DNA of 64,000 nt, from positions 4,402,001 to 4,466,000 of the forward strand of contig NZ_AP018164.1 in NCBI RefSeq assembly GCF_002356315.1, given 5' to 3'. The notes under the pieces are model-generated. The model did no database searches and was not told where the DNA came from. It saw only the letters and a list, made by a program, of their open reading frames with translations. Both the position numbers and the translations under genes were made by a program. This stretch comes from Mycobacterium shigaense. Its GTDB lineage: Bacteria > Actinomycetota > Actinomycetes > Mycobacteriales > Mycobacteriaceae. Shown here piece after piece: positions 44,401 to 52,386 of the stretch (the stretch's first letter is position 1; the number at the start of each line of letters is the position of its first letter).

Positions 44401-47400
44401 CTCGGCAGAATCGGCGACTGCGAAATCGCTTTGGACAATGCGCTGACCGCGGCGCGGCGTGCGCGCGAACACCGCCGGGTCAACGCGGTGTTGGCGAATG
44501 CGCCGCTCGCGGCGCTGTGGGGACCCAACCCGGTTCCGCGCGCGGGCGGGCGCTGCCTTGATGTGGTGCGACTGCTGCGCATCACGACTGACTCGCCGGC
44601 TGTCGAAGCGACGTCGACACGATGCCAGGCCGTGCTAGAGGCGTTCCGCGGACGTGGCGCCGCCGCCCGGCGGATGGTCGACTCGGCCCGGCGCACGGTC
44701 ACCGAACTCGGCCTGCGCCATGCCCTTTTCGAGGTCGAGCAGTTCGCCGGGATCGTCGAGCTGGTAGTGGATGATCCGGCCGCGGCCGAGCCGCATCTTC
44801 GGCTGGCGTACAACGGGTTTCGTCGCATGGGTCTGGACGCCGATACCGCCGAGACCGCCGCGTTGTTAGGCCGCACTTGTCTTGCGCTCGGCCGCGAAGG
44901 CGAGGCCGACGAATTATGCACGGAGAGTGAACGTCTCGCCGGGAATGCGCTGAAGCCGTCGATCGCCTGGCGCAATCTTCGGGCGCTGCTGCTGTCGCGC
45001 AGCGATGCTCACGCCGAGGCGCGCCGAGTCGCCGAGGCTGCCGTCAATCGCGCCGAGCGTACCGACGCTCTGGTGGATCACGGCGACGCATGTCTCTGTC
45101 TGACAACCGTTTTGGCCGCCGCCGGCGACGCCGAGGCGTCCCGAGTCGCCGCCCAAAGAGCGGTCGCGCTGTACGAGCAAAAAGGCGCGGCGGCACTTGC
45201 CGAGAGGGCGAGCCGGATCGTCGGCTCCGCCGACGTGCGCCAACGCGCCCACCTCGAAGCCGAGCCCGTCGAACCGACCAACTCGTGCGCGCAAGCAGGC
45301 AGCCGGCTGGTCGATGCGGTCAATCGCGAGGCCTGGGACGAGGTGCCGCGGATCATCGCCGCATCGGTCTCCGTCGAAAGTCGCCGGAGAATCGTGGGCT
45401 TTCCACGGGTGGACGTGCCGGCGAATCAGTGGCCTGAGGACATGAAGATTTATCTAGAGACGGGCTTGGTGCGCTACCACCAAACGGCTATCGCCGTGCG
45501 TGGTGACCATTTCGCGCTCGTCCGGCTGCAGCTAGGCACTGCGGATCTGAGTTCTGGTGCGCCGCAAGACGAAGAGCTCCAGGTAGCTGCCCTCGACGAT
45601 GAGGGTCGCGTCGCGCTGCAAGTGAAGTTCGACGTCGAAGACCTCGACGCCGCGATCGCCGAACTCGACGCGCGGTACGCCGCCACAATGCTCACGGAGC
45701 CGGACAACGCGTGCGCGCGATTGATCCGACGCCTGTCGACTGCCGTTCACGAAGGGGAATGGGACGAGCTCGAGGAGATCGGCGGACCCCATCACGTCGA
45801 AAGTCGACGAAAGGTCGTCGGCTTCACGCGGACCGATCTTGCCACCGTCGACCTGAAACGCATGGTCGAAAACGGCGGACTGCGATTCCACATGACAATC
45901 ATCGCCGTGCGCGGCGAGCGCTTGGCACTCAGTCGAACAGAAATTGGCACGGACGACCGCAGCCCCGGCGCGCCGTACGACGAGATGCTTCAACTGATCG
46001 GCCTCGGCGAAGACGGTCAAATTGCCCTCGAGGTGTTTTTCGATGTCGAAGATATCGAGGCCGCGACCGCCGAACTCGACGCGTTGCACGCCCAGTTTGA
46101 GCAAGAGCGCCCTCAATCGCTCGAGAACGCCGCGAGTCGCGCCGATGCTCGGTTCAACATGCTCTTCGCGGAAAGACGCTGGGATGAGTTCGGCGAGCTG
46201 CTCACCGACGATATCCGGGTCGTGGACCGACGGCGTGGACTGAGCCGGGAAGGTAACGACCGCGCCACCGAGCTTGCGGAGTTGCAGACGATCGCCGATC
46301 TCGGCACCTGGAACATGACGTCAGACGTCCTCGCGATTCGCGCAGAGCGTCTCGCCCTCGTTCGTACGCTTTACTCGGGCTCAAGCAAACGACCCGAAGC
46401 ATGTCCCACCGAGGTACTCCGCATCGTGGAAATCGACGCCAACGCGCGGATCGTGGCGTACGTCGCGTTCGACCTCGACGACTTCGACGCAGCGATTGCC
46501 GAGCTCGACACCCGCTACCTCGCCGGCGAAGCCGCCGACTGCGCACACACGTGGTCACTCATCACGGCAGCCTACTCCGCAATCAACAGGCATGAACTAG
46601 CCGAATTGACGCCGGACTGGGTCAACATCGACCACCGCCGCGGAGCATCATTCGCGAAAGGCGACATGGTCGCCTACCTCCATGAGATTTTCGACGATAC
46701 GCCGGACATGACTGTCTACGTCGAAGCAGTGCACCGCCTGAACAACCGCGGGGCCGCCATTACAGAAAGGGCGCGTGGTACATCGCAACAGGGTTTCCGA
46801 GCCGAATGGCGAGAAATCGCGATTGCCATGTTCGACGGCGATCTGCTGAGTCGTTACGAGATGTTTGACGAGGCCGACCTTGAGGCCGCGCTCGCGAAGT
46901 TCGACCAACTCAGCCGCCCGGCGCGGCGACTGGAAAACGCGGCAACCCGGGTATACAAGCACTTCCGGTCGTTCTTCGATGCCCGCGACTGGGAGGCGAT
47001 GGCCCAGATCTACGCAGAGGACCATCTCCATGACGATCGCCGTCGGATAACGGGCGGGGGGATCAGGCGCGGCCGGAATGCCTCTGTCGAAAACATGCGA
47101 GTGGTAGCTGATCTCGTTGACAAAATGGCGGTTGAGGTCATTGCGATCCGTGGAGAGCGCCTCGCGCTCGTTCGGGTCCGCTATTGGGGCACCGACAAGC
47201 AGCCGCAGGCGTTCCTGCTCGAGATGCTCTGCATCGTCGAGACCAATCGTGACGACCGCGGTTCGGCGTTCGTTGCATTCGACCCCGACGAATTCGGGGC
47301 CGCCATCGCCGAACTCGACGCGCGCTACCTCGCCGGCGAAGCCGCTGACTACGCGCATACGTGGTCGGCAATCATGCAGGTTCAAGCCGCATACAACCGA

Positions 47401-47802
47401 GGCGAAATTCCCCCGATGACCGACGACTGCGTGAACGTTGATCATCGGCGCAGTAGAGCGTTCAACCCCGGCGACGTGGTTCCTTTTCTCCGCGCAACCT
47501 GGGACGTCGCAACGGGTGTCAAGGGGTATATCGAGGCCGTACACCAGCTGGACAATCTTGGAGTGGTCGTCACAGAGGTGGTGACCGGTACTTCAAATGA
47601 CGGCTTCGACTTCGAGTTGCGCGAAGTCGCCATCTTTCTATTCGAAGGCCAACTGGGCTGCCGGTTCGAACTCTTCGACGAGGAAGACATCGACGTCGCG
47701 CTCGCAAAATTTGAGCAACTCACCCGCCCGGCGCCGCGGCGGGAAAACGCGGCAAGCCAACTGGCCGAAAGGCGAGATTACGACGACGGACGATCTCGTT
47801 GA
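41428..47802 (+). CDS. Giant SARP/BTAD - cyclase - AAA ATPase regulator with six NTF2/SnoaL-like repeats
   Basis: A 2124-residue multidomain protein. Residues 1-250: OmpR-type winged helix plus BTAD helices (SARP/EmbR type). About 258-430: class III adenylyl/guanylyl cyclase with metal Asp in FLLTDIEGST, GEGDATFSVF, and GDYFGRAVNRAARL. About 470-720: AAA/STAND ATPase, Walker A GEPGVGKTR near 489-497, Walker B VLILDDLHWA. About 830-1280: helical TPR-like repeats. About 1287-2110: six tandem modules of about 130 residues. There is no C-terminal LuxR helix-turn-helix, so DNA binding would be N-terminal. The M. tuberculosis locus has a separate cyclase and LuxR gene (Rv0891c, Rv0890c) next to citA; this looks like a rearranged, expanded relative. 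Divergent from gltA2. Confidence 0.85.
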   Translation: MSSVPSVELGVLGPLEVRQDGATVAIPGAKPRAILTMLGLRNGSVVSADTLIALLWGDDPPRTAAKALQTHISSLRRALGGPTQGVVVTQGSGWALEGPEVDATRYKLAAKAGRDAAAAGDTSQAVARFEEALALWRGIPELPEGRRGTSEKTRWIEGYAALVEDRADALLATGRAAELIGELEGAVGDAPLRERRWAQLMLALYRAGRQGEALGAFQRARALLAEELGVDPGPDLRRLEAAIVAQDAKLETPAAQHVPAVTRAVTFLLTDIEGSTAAWEADAGAMAVALARHDELVEQVVTSRGGRLIKTRGEGDATFSVFDRPSAAAIAAIDLQEAISGEPWALREPMRVRVALHTGEVEFRDGDYFGRAVNRAARLRSLASGGQILCSGATAELVMDSLPDDVVLADLGTRELRNLARPERVFELRLQDAVDIPLPGATEAPLERPALPAVLAGPGPFVGRVRELAQLFSAWQTALAGATNAALIAGEPGVGKTRLAGEWSQQAYDQGALVIYGRCDEDLGAPYQPFAEALRSLVPCLGAGKLRGLRGIEALLTLVPGLTDVLPDLPAPTRADPDTERYALFDAVVAVLGVASRSAPVVLILDDLHWAAKPTLLLLRHLLRFGDQARVQILGTYRSTDLDRSHPLAAMLADLHRDGTASRIQLSGLNEDDVSTYLAEAGYQDEELARALASVTGGNPFFLIEALRHVDESGGQWDPSTLPQGVREAVSRRLSRLPAETNKALAAAAVVGARFALDLVEHVVGEDLVDAFDEACKAGIVIEEPGGRYRFNHALVRQSLLAELPSVRRMRLHQRIAATLEEQPGAQDEQDELLAELAHHYFECAWAGNAAKAVEYCRRAADQAMARLAYEGAADLYDRALHALDEIDEELPDRDEQVAALLIARCEALLAAGDVSSAAGAVSQLQDATGGSERLAAWAACFDAQLSMLIHPDRLDEAEVAVSAAAAKLAELGDTAGEAKAHTVRAGCLARLGRIGDCEIALDNALTAARRAREHRRVNAVLANAPLAALWGPNPVPRAGGRCLDVVRLLRITTDSPAVEATSTRCQAVLEAFRGRGAAARRMVDSARRTVTELGLRHALFEVEQFAGIVELVVDDPAAAEPHLRLAYNGFRRMGLDADTAETAALLGRTCLALGREGEADELCTESERLAGNALKPSIAWRNLRALLLSRSDAHAEARRVAEAAVNRAERTDALVDHGDACLCLTTVLAAAGDAEASRVAAQRAVALYEQKGAAALAERASRIVGSADVRQRAHLEAEPVEPTNSCAQAGSRLVDAVNREAWDEVPRIIAASVSVESRRRIVGFPRVDVPANQWPEDMKIYLETGLVRYHQTAIAVRGDHFALVRLQLGTADLSSGAPQDEELQVAALDDEGRVALQVKFDVEDLDAAIAELDARYAATMLTEPDNACARLIRRLSTAVHEGEWDELEEIGGPHHVESRRKVVGFTRTDLATVDLKRMVENGGLRFHMTIIAVRGERLALSRTEIGTDDRSPGAPYDEMLQLIGLGEDGQIALEVFFDVEDIEAATAELDALHAQFEQERPQSLENAASRADARFNMLFAERRWDEFGELLTDDIRVVDRRRGLSREGNDRATELAELQTIADLGTWNMTSDVLAIRAERLALVRTLYSGSSKRPEACPTEVLRIVEIDANARIVAYVAFDLDDFDAAIAELDTRYLAGEAADCAHTWSLITAAYSAINRHELAELTPDWVNIDHRRGASFAKGDMVAYLHEIFDDTPDMTVYVEAVHRLNNRGAAITERARGTSQQGFRAEWREIAIAMFDGDLLSRYEMFDEADLEAALAKFDQLSRPARRLENAATRVYKHFRSFFDARDWEAMAQIYAEDHLHDDRRRITGGGIRRGRNASVENMRVVADLVDKMAVEVIAIRGERLALVRVRYWGTDKQPQAFLLEMLCIVETNRDDRGSAFVAFDPDEFGAAIAELDARYLAGEAADYAHTWSAIMQVQAAYNRGEIPPMTDDCVNVDHRRSRAFNPGDVVPFLRATWDVATGVKGYIEAVHQLDNLGVVVTEVVTGTSNDGFDFELREVAIFLFEGQLGCRFELFDEEDIDVALAKFEQLTRPAPRRENAASQLAERRDYDDGRSR

Positions 47803-48088
47803 CATTGACCACCGACGGATTGCGATCGCCTCGGGCGACCTGACGCATGCCTCAGTGCCGGGCTCGCCGAGGCCACACCTACCAGCACCTACATGGAGAC
47901 CGTTCATCGGTTGACTATTTCTGGGGCCGTCATCACCCACGCGTCCACCACGACCTCAGACGACTTCGACGCCGAATGGCCCATACCGATGTCCTCACGG
48001 TCGCAGGAGATCTGCTCAGCGAGGTGTTTGGCGAGGGCGGACTTCGACGCCGCGCTGGCGAGGTTCGACCAACCCACCAGCGGGTAAG
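45286..48088 (+). repeat. Tandem array of about 400-bp NTF2/SnoaL-like modules
   Basis: Module starts are near 45286, 45706, 46138, 46549, 46945, 47356 and (decayed) 47777. Two classes are seen. Type A (1, 2, 3, 5) has a W(D/E)E start, a VxxRR core and AIRGERLALVR. Type B (4, 6, 7) has VNxDHRR, YxEAVHxLxNxG and FDExDxxxALAKFxQL. Order is A-A-A-B-A-B-B'. Most modules end F(D/E)xEDxxAAIAELDARY. Copies differ enough that duplication is not recent, but the repeated unit is plain. Confidence 0.75.
47777..48088 (+). pseudogene. Decayed seventh SnoaL-like module
   Basis: Past the regulator's stop, the next frame begins EITTTDDLVDIDHRRIAIAS, then in other frames TSTYMETVHRLTISGAVITH and ADFDAALARFDQPTSG. 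These match a type-B module in order (TDDxVNxDHRR, YxEAVHxL, ALAKFxQL), with at least two frame changes between. The regulator's own end (LAERRDYDDGRSR) is therefore a frameshift tail: the ancestral gene had at least one more module. Confidence 0.7.
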
Positions 48089-48099
48089 AACGGGTCGTG

Positions 48100-48246
48100 A
48101 TGCCCAATTCCTTCGACGAGTTACGCGGCCGCATGGCTCGAACCCACAGACGACGGCTTGAGAAGTCCATCGGGCAGAGTCTGACCCCTAGCGGCATACC
48201 CGCGATGCAGCGCTTCACCGCCGACTGGAGCGCCGAGAACGCCTGA
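48100..48246 (+). CDS. Possible small basic protein, 48 aa
   Basis: A short ORF (MPNSFDELRGRMARTHRRRL...WSAENA) directly after the decayed module, ending next to the pdxH stop. It has no ribosome site and no recognised domain. It may be real, a remnant of the regulator, or chance. Confidence 0.2.
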   Translation: MPNSFDELRGRMARTHRRRLEKSIGQSLTPSGIPAMQRFTADWSAENA

Positions 48247-48918
48247 CTACGGCTGCAGACGTTCGACGTCGCCGCCGACCACCCGAATCCGGTTGTGCAC
48301 GCGGTTTTCCCGGCCCTGCCAAAACTCCACTACCTCGGCGGCGATGAGGTAGCCGCCCCAGCCCGGCGGCACCGGGACGCTCTCGAAATCGGCAAAGCGC
48401 GCGGTCACCTCGGTCAGCTGCTCGAGCAGCGCCTTGCGCGACGCGACGGGCTGCGATTGGCGCGACGCCCAGGCGCCCAGTTGCGAACCGCGCGGCCGTT
48501 TGGCCCAGTAATCGGCGGTGACCTGCGGATCCACCTTGGTGACCGGGCCGCGGATGTGGACCTGCCGGCCCAGCTGGAACCAGGGAAACGTCGCCGACGC
48601 GTACGGGTTCTCGGCCAACTCGAGGCCCTTGGCGGACTCATAGTTGGTGAAAAAGGAGATTCCGCTCTCATCGGCGCCCTTGCATAACACCGACCGGCTC
48701 GCCGGCCGGCCGGCGGCGACAGTTGCCAGCACCATGGCGTTGGGCTCGGCCAGACCGAACCGTTCGGCGTCGTCGATCCACTTACGGAACAGGGCAAGCC
48801 AGCCATCGGCCAGCCAGTCCGCGTCGAGGTCGGGGCTGCCGTCACGCTCGACGGACCCGTACTCAGTGCGCATCCGCTGCAGGTGGGCAGCGTCTGTATT
48901 CGGGTCTGATCCTGCCAT
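48247..48918 (-). CDS. pdxH: Pyridoxamine 5'-phosphate oxidase PdxH
   Basis: A 223-residue FMN flavoprotein that oxidises PNP/PMP to PLP. Signature: PNAMVLATVAAGRPASRSVLCKG (FMN site), FFTNYESAKGLEL, ASATFPWFQLGRQVHIRG and the C-terminal PNPOx box PPGWGGYLIAAEVVEFWQG...RVHNRI ending VERLQP. The start is the ATG 18 bases ahead of the short charged leader. It is divergent from citA with 71 bp between. Position next to citA differs from M. tuberculosis, where pdxH (Rv2607) is elsewhere. Confidence 0.92.
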   Translation of the reverse strand: MAGSDPNTDAAHLQRMRTEYGSVERDGSPDLDADWLADGWLALFRKWIDDAERFGLAEPNAMVLATVAAGRPASRSVLCKGADESGISFFTNYESAKGLELAENPYASATFPWFQLGRQVHIRGPVTKVDPQVTADYWAKRPRGSQLGAWASRQSQPVASRKALLEQLTEVTARFADFESVPVPPGWGGYLIAAEVVEFWQGRENRVHNRIRVVGGDVERLQP

Positions 48919-48989
48919 CGCGCCAACGCTACCGGCCGTTGCTACCAGCCGGTAGCAATGCCCCAGACCCGGGGTGCAAGAATTTTCGT

Positions 48990-50111
48990 ATGAGTGTGGT
49001 CCCGGAAAATTTCGTCCCCGGCCTCGAGGGTGTAGTGGCCTTCACCACCGAGATCGCCGAGCCCGACAAAGACGGCGGCGCGCTGCGCTACCGCGGTGTC
49101 GATATCCAAGACCTGGTGGATCAGCAGGTCACCTTCGGTGACGTCTGGGCCCTGCTGGTCGACGGCAAGTTCGGCCACGGGCTGCCACCCGCCGAGCCGT
49201 TCCCCCTGCCGATCCACACCGGCGACGTTCGCGTCGACGTGCAGGCGGGCCTGGCGATGCTGGCGCCCATCTGGGGATACAAGCCGCTGCTCGACACCGA
49301 CGAAGCCACCGCCCGCGACCAGCTGGCCCGCGCGTCGGTCATGGCCCTGTCCTACGTGGCGCAGTCCGCACGCGGCATATACCAGCCGGCCGTTCCGCAA
49401 CGCGTCATCGACGAATGCCAGACGGTCACAGCACGTTTCATGACTCGCTGGCAAGGCGAGCCCGACCCGCGGCACGTCGAGGCCATCGATGCGTACTGGG
49501 TGTCGGCCGCCGAGCACGGCATGAACGCCTCGACCTTCACCGCGCGGGTGATCGCCTCCACCGGCGCGGACGTGGCCGCATCGCTGTCCGGGGCGATCGG
49601 CGCGATGAGCGGACCGCTGCACGGCGGCGCCCCCGCCCGCGTGTTGCCGATGCTCGAGGAGGTCGAACGCACCGGCGACGCGCGTGGTCTGGTCAAGAAG
49701 ATCCTGGACAGCGGCGACAAGCTGATGGGCTTCGGCCATCGCGTCTACCGCGCCGAGGACCCGCGGGCCCGAGTACTGCGCGCGACCTCGGAGCGGCTGG
49801 GGGCGCCCCGCCACGATGTCGCGGTCGCCCTGGAGCAGGCGGCCCTCGCCGAACTGCGCGAGCGCCGGCCGGACCGGGCGATCGAGACCAATGTCGAGTT
49901 CTGGGCCGCGGTCATCCTCGACTTCGCCCAGGTGCCCGCCCACATGATGCCGGCGATGTTCACCTGCGGGCGCACCGCCGGCTGGTGTGCCCACATCCTC
50001 GAGCAGAAGCGGCTCGGCAAGCTGGTGCGCCCGTCGGCCATCTACGTGGGGCCGGGGCCCCGCAGCCCGGAATCCGTCGAAGGCTGGGACCGGGTTCTCA
50101 CTCACGCTTAA
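48990..50111 (+). CDS. citA: Citrate synthase 2 (CitA)
   Basis: A 373-residue citrate-synthase-family protein, same length as M. tuberculosis CitA (Rv0889c), with ATG 48990 (MSVVPENFVPGLEGV). Catalytic His are in SGPLHGGAP and MGFGHRVYRAEDPRARV. At the third catalytic position it reads NVEFWAAVILDF, a Glu, where GltA2 in this window has NVDF. This may alter activity or substrate (methylcitrate); the function as citrate synthase is by family. Divergent from pdxH. Confidence 0.92.
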   Translation: MSVVPENFVPGLEGVVAFTTEIAEPDKDGGALRYRGVDIQDLVDQQVTFGDVWALLVDGKFGHGLPPAEPFPLPIHTGDVRVDVQAGLAMLAPIWGYKPLLDTDEATARDQLARASVMALSYVAQSARGIYQPAVPQRVIDECQTVTARFMTRWQGEPDPRHVEAIDAYWVSAAEHGMNASTFTARVIASTGADVAASLSGAIGAMSGPLHGGAPARVLPMLEEVERTGDARGLVKKILDSGDKLMGFGHRVYRAEDPRARVLRATSERLGAPRHDVAVALEQAALAELRERRPDRAIETNVEFWAAVILDFAQVPAHMMPAMFTCGRTAGWCAHILEQKRLGKLVRPSAIYVGPGPRSPESVEGWDRVLTHA

Positions 50112-50236
50112 CCTTTTTGTCGGTGCCCGGGGATTGAATGGTTTCCGCCGCGATGAGTTTGCGTCGCGGATGCAGTCAATAACCGTGAGCCAGTCTTCGC
50201 CGGCTGGCCGCGGACACCGACAGCAAGGAGACCATC

Positions 50237-50686
50237 ATGGCCATCAACATCGAACCTGCCGTTTCTCCCCACCTCGTGGTTGACGACGCCGCCGCGGCGA
50301 TCGACTTCTACGTCAAGGCTTTTGGAGCCGAGGAGATCGGCCGGGTGCCGCGCCCGGACGGCAAACTGGTGCACGCCGCGGTGCGCATCAACGGCGCCAC
50401 GGTGATGCTCAACGATGACTTTCCGGAGGTCTGCGGCGGCAAGTCCATGACACCCACCTCGCTGGGCGGCACACCGGTGACGATCCACCTGACCGTCGCC
50501 GACGTCGACGCCAAGTTCCAGCAGGCGTTGGACGCGGGCGCGACCGTGGTCGTTCCACTGGAAGATCAGTTCTGGGGCGACCGCTACGGCGTGGTCGAGG
50601 ACCCGTTCGGCCACCGCTGGTCGCTGGGCGAGCCCGTGCGCGAGGTCAGCCCGCAGGAGATCCAGGCGGCAATGTCGGGCGGCTAG
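50237..50686 (+). CDS. VOC-family glyoxalase-like protein (Rv0887c type)
   Basis: A 149-residue VOC protein of the PhnB/YdfO kind: SPHLVVDDAAAAIDFYVKAFGAEEIGR opens module 1, LTVADVDAKFQQALDAGATVV module 2, and it ends with DPFGHRWSLGEPVREVSPQEI. Only some metal positions are seen. AAGGAG lies seven bases before the ATG. Its stop shares a palindromic CTAG with the convergent fprB stop. A binding or small-molecule resistance role is possible. Confidence 0.85.
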   Translation: MAINIEPAVSPHLVVDDAAAAIDFYVKAFGAEEIGRVPRPDGKLVHAAVRINGATVMLNDDFPEVCGGKSMTPTSLGGTPVTIHLTVADVDAKFQQALDAGATVVVPLEDQFWGDRYGVVEDPFGHRWSLGEPVREVSPQEIQAAMSGG

Positions 50687-52368
50687 CCGAGCAGGCGCGC
50701 CAGCAGCCGGCGTCGCGGCGCCGGCTGCGCGGTCGCGGCGGCCGCGAGCATGTCGGCGACGTCGGTGAACTTGTTGCGCGGGCGTCCGTCGTTGCTGCCG
50801 CGCGCGATCTCCGCGGCGTCGATGGCCGCCCAGCCCGCCGAATCCACGACGTCGGGCTGGCGGGCGTGCACCAATTCGTCCAGCGCCTCGCGCTGGCCAA
50901 TCGGGTCGGTCAGCTTGCCGGCATTGAAATCGGCCACCAGGGCGTGCACCGTCTGCAACGAGCAGGACTTGTTGGTGCCGATGAACCCGGTGGGACCGCG
51001 CTTGATCCACCCGGCGACGTAGGCGCCGGGAACCGGCCGGCCCGAGGCGGGATCGATGACGCGGCCGTTTTCGTTCGGCACCAGGGCGGCCGACTCGTCG
51101 AACGGAAGGTCGCGGATCTGCTTGCCGCGGTAGCCGATCGACGTCAACACCAAACCAGCGTCGATCCGGCACATGTCCTCGGTGCCGGTGAGTTGGAATT
51201 CCACTCCGGTGACGCGCTGCTCACCGAGCACTCGTCGCGGAGTGCGTTGATAGGCCAGCCGGATGCGTGGGCGGTCGATACCCGGCCCGGAACTGTCGCC
51301 GAGTTCGCGCAGAATCTGCAGTTTGGTTCTGGTCGACGGGTCGAGCTCGGCCGAGAGGTCGGCTTCGACGAGCTTGAAATCCCCGGGATCGAGCACCACC
51401 GCGGATGTCTCGGTGAGCCCGATCAATTCGGGCAGGGTGAACGCGGAGTGGGCGGGCCCGCGCCGCGCGGCGATCACCACTTCGCGGATCGCCGAACGGC
51501 GCAACACTGCGAGTGCGTGGTCCGCGATGTCGGTGCGAGCCAGTGCGTCGGGATCGGCGGTGAGCACCCGCGCGACATCCAGGGCGACGTTGCCGTTGCC
51601 GATGATCACCGCGCGCTCGTGGCCGAGATCGACTGGGAGATCGCTGAAGTCGGGGTGGCCGTTGATCCACGCGACCAACTCGGTGGCGGTTCCGGTGCCG
51701 GGCAGACCCATGCCGTCGATGTCCAGCCTGCGGTCGTCGTGGGCACCGACCGCGTAGAGCACCGCGTGATGGTGAGCCAACAGATCGGCGTGGCTGACAT
51801 CCTTGCCGACCTCGACGTTGAGATAGAAGCGAAAGTGACGATGGCGAATGACCCGGTCGAAGAACCGGGTCACCCTCTTGGTTTTCTGGTGGTCGGGTGC
51901 CACGCCCGCGCGCACCAATCCATAAGGTGTGGGCAGCTTTTCGAAAACGTTAACCCGTACTCCATGCTGGGTGAGTAGTTCGTCGGCGGCATACATCGCC
52001 GCCGGACCCGACCCAACGATGGCTACGGTCAGCGGCCGGCGGCGGACATGCACCTCGGCGGCCGGGAGCACGGGCGCCAGTTTCGACGTCGGCGGAAGCT
52101 TCTCGTGCGCCGGTCGCTCGGGATAGAACGAGGCGTTGATTTCGACGAACGGCAGCTGCTTGGGGTCCAGGCGGCTATCTGGCGCGATCGCGCCGACGGG
52201 GCAGGCGCTGACGCATGCGCCGCAGTCCACGCAGGCGACCGGATCGATGTAGAGCATTTCCGTCGTCGCGAAGCCCGGCTCGTCCGGCGAGGGGTGGATG
52301 CAGTTCACCGGGCAGGCGAAAACGCAGGACCCGTCGTTACAGCACGACTGGGTAATAACGTGCGGCAT
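50683..52368 (-). CDS. fprB: NADPH-ferredoxin reductase FprB with N-terminal ferredoxin
   Basis: A 561-residue fusion. Residues 1-60 are a bacterial ferredoxin with clusters in SCCNDGSCVFACPVNCIHP and CVDCGACVSACPVGAI. Residues about 105-560 are an adrenodoxin-reductase-type flavoprotein: FAD site VAIVGSGPAAMYAADELL and NADPH site AVIIGNGNVALDVARVL. It passes electrons from NADPH to ferredoxin, probably serving P450s or other iron proteins. It matches Rv0886. It lies 18 bp downstream of the diiron oxygenase-like gene, a plausible electron acceptor. Confidence 0.93.
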   Translation of the reverse strand: MPHVITQSCCNDGSCVFACPVNCIHPSPDEPGFATTEMLYIDPVACVDCGACVSACPVGAIAPDSRLDPKQLPFVEINASFYPERPAHEKLPPTSKLAPVLPAAEVHVRRRPLTVAIVGSGPAAMYAADELLTQHGVRVNVFEKLPTPYGLVRAGVAPDHQKTKRVTRFFDRVIRHRHFRFYLNVEVGKDVSHADLLAHHHAVLYAVGAHDDRRLDIDGMGLPGTGTATELVAWINGHPDFSDLPVDLGHERAVIIGNGNVALDVARVLTADPDALARTDIADHALAVLRRSAIREVVIAARRGPAHSAFTLPELIGLTETSAVVLDPGDFKLVEADLSAELDPSTRTKLQILRELGDSSGPGIDRPRIRLAYQRTPRRVLGEQRVTGVEFQLTGTEDMCRIDAGLVLTSIGYRGKQIRDLPFDESAALVPNENGRVIDPASGRPVPGAYVAGWIKRGPTGFIGTNKSCSLQTVHALVADFNAGKLTDPIGQREALDELVHARQPDVVDSAGWAAIDAAEIARGSNDGRPRNKFTDVADMLAAAATAQPAPRRRLLARLLG

Positions 52369-52386
52369 AAAAGAACTCGCGTGAAC

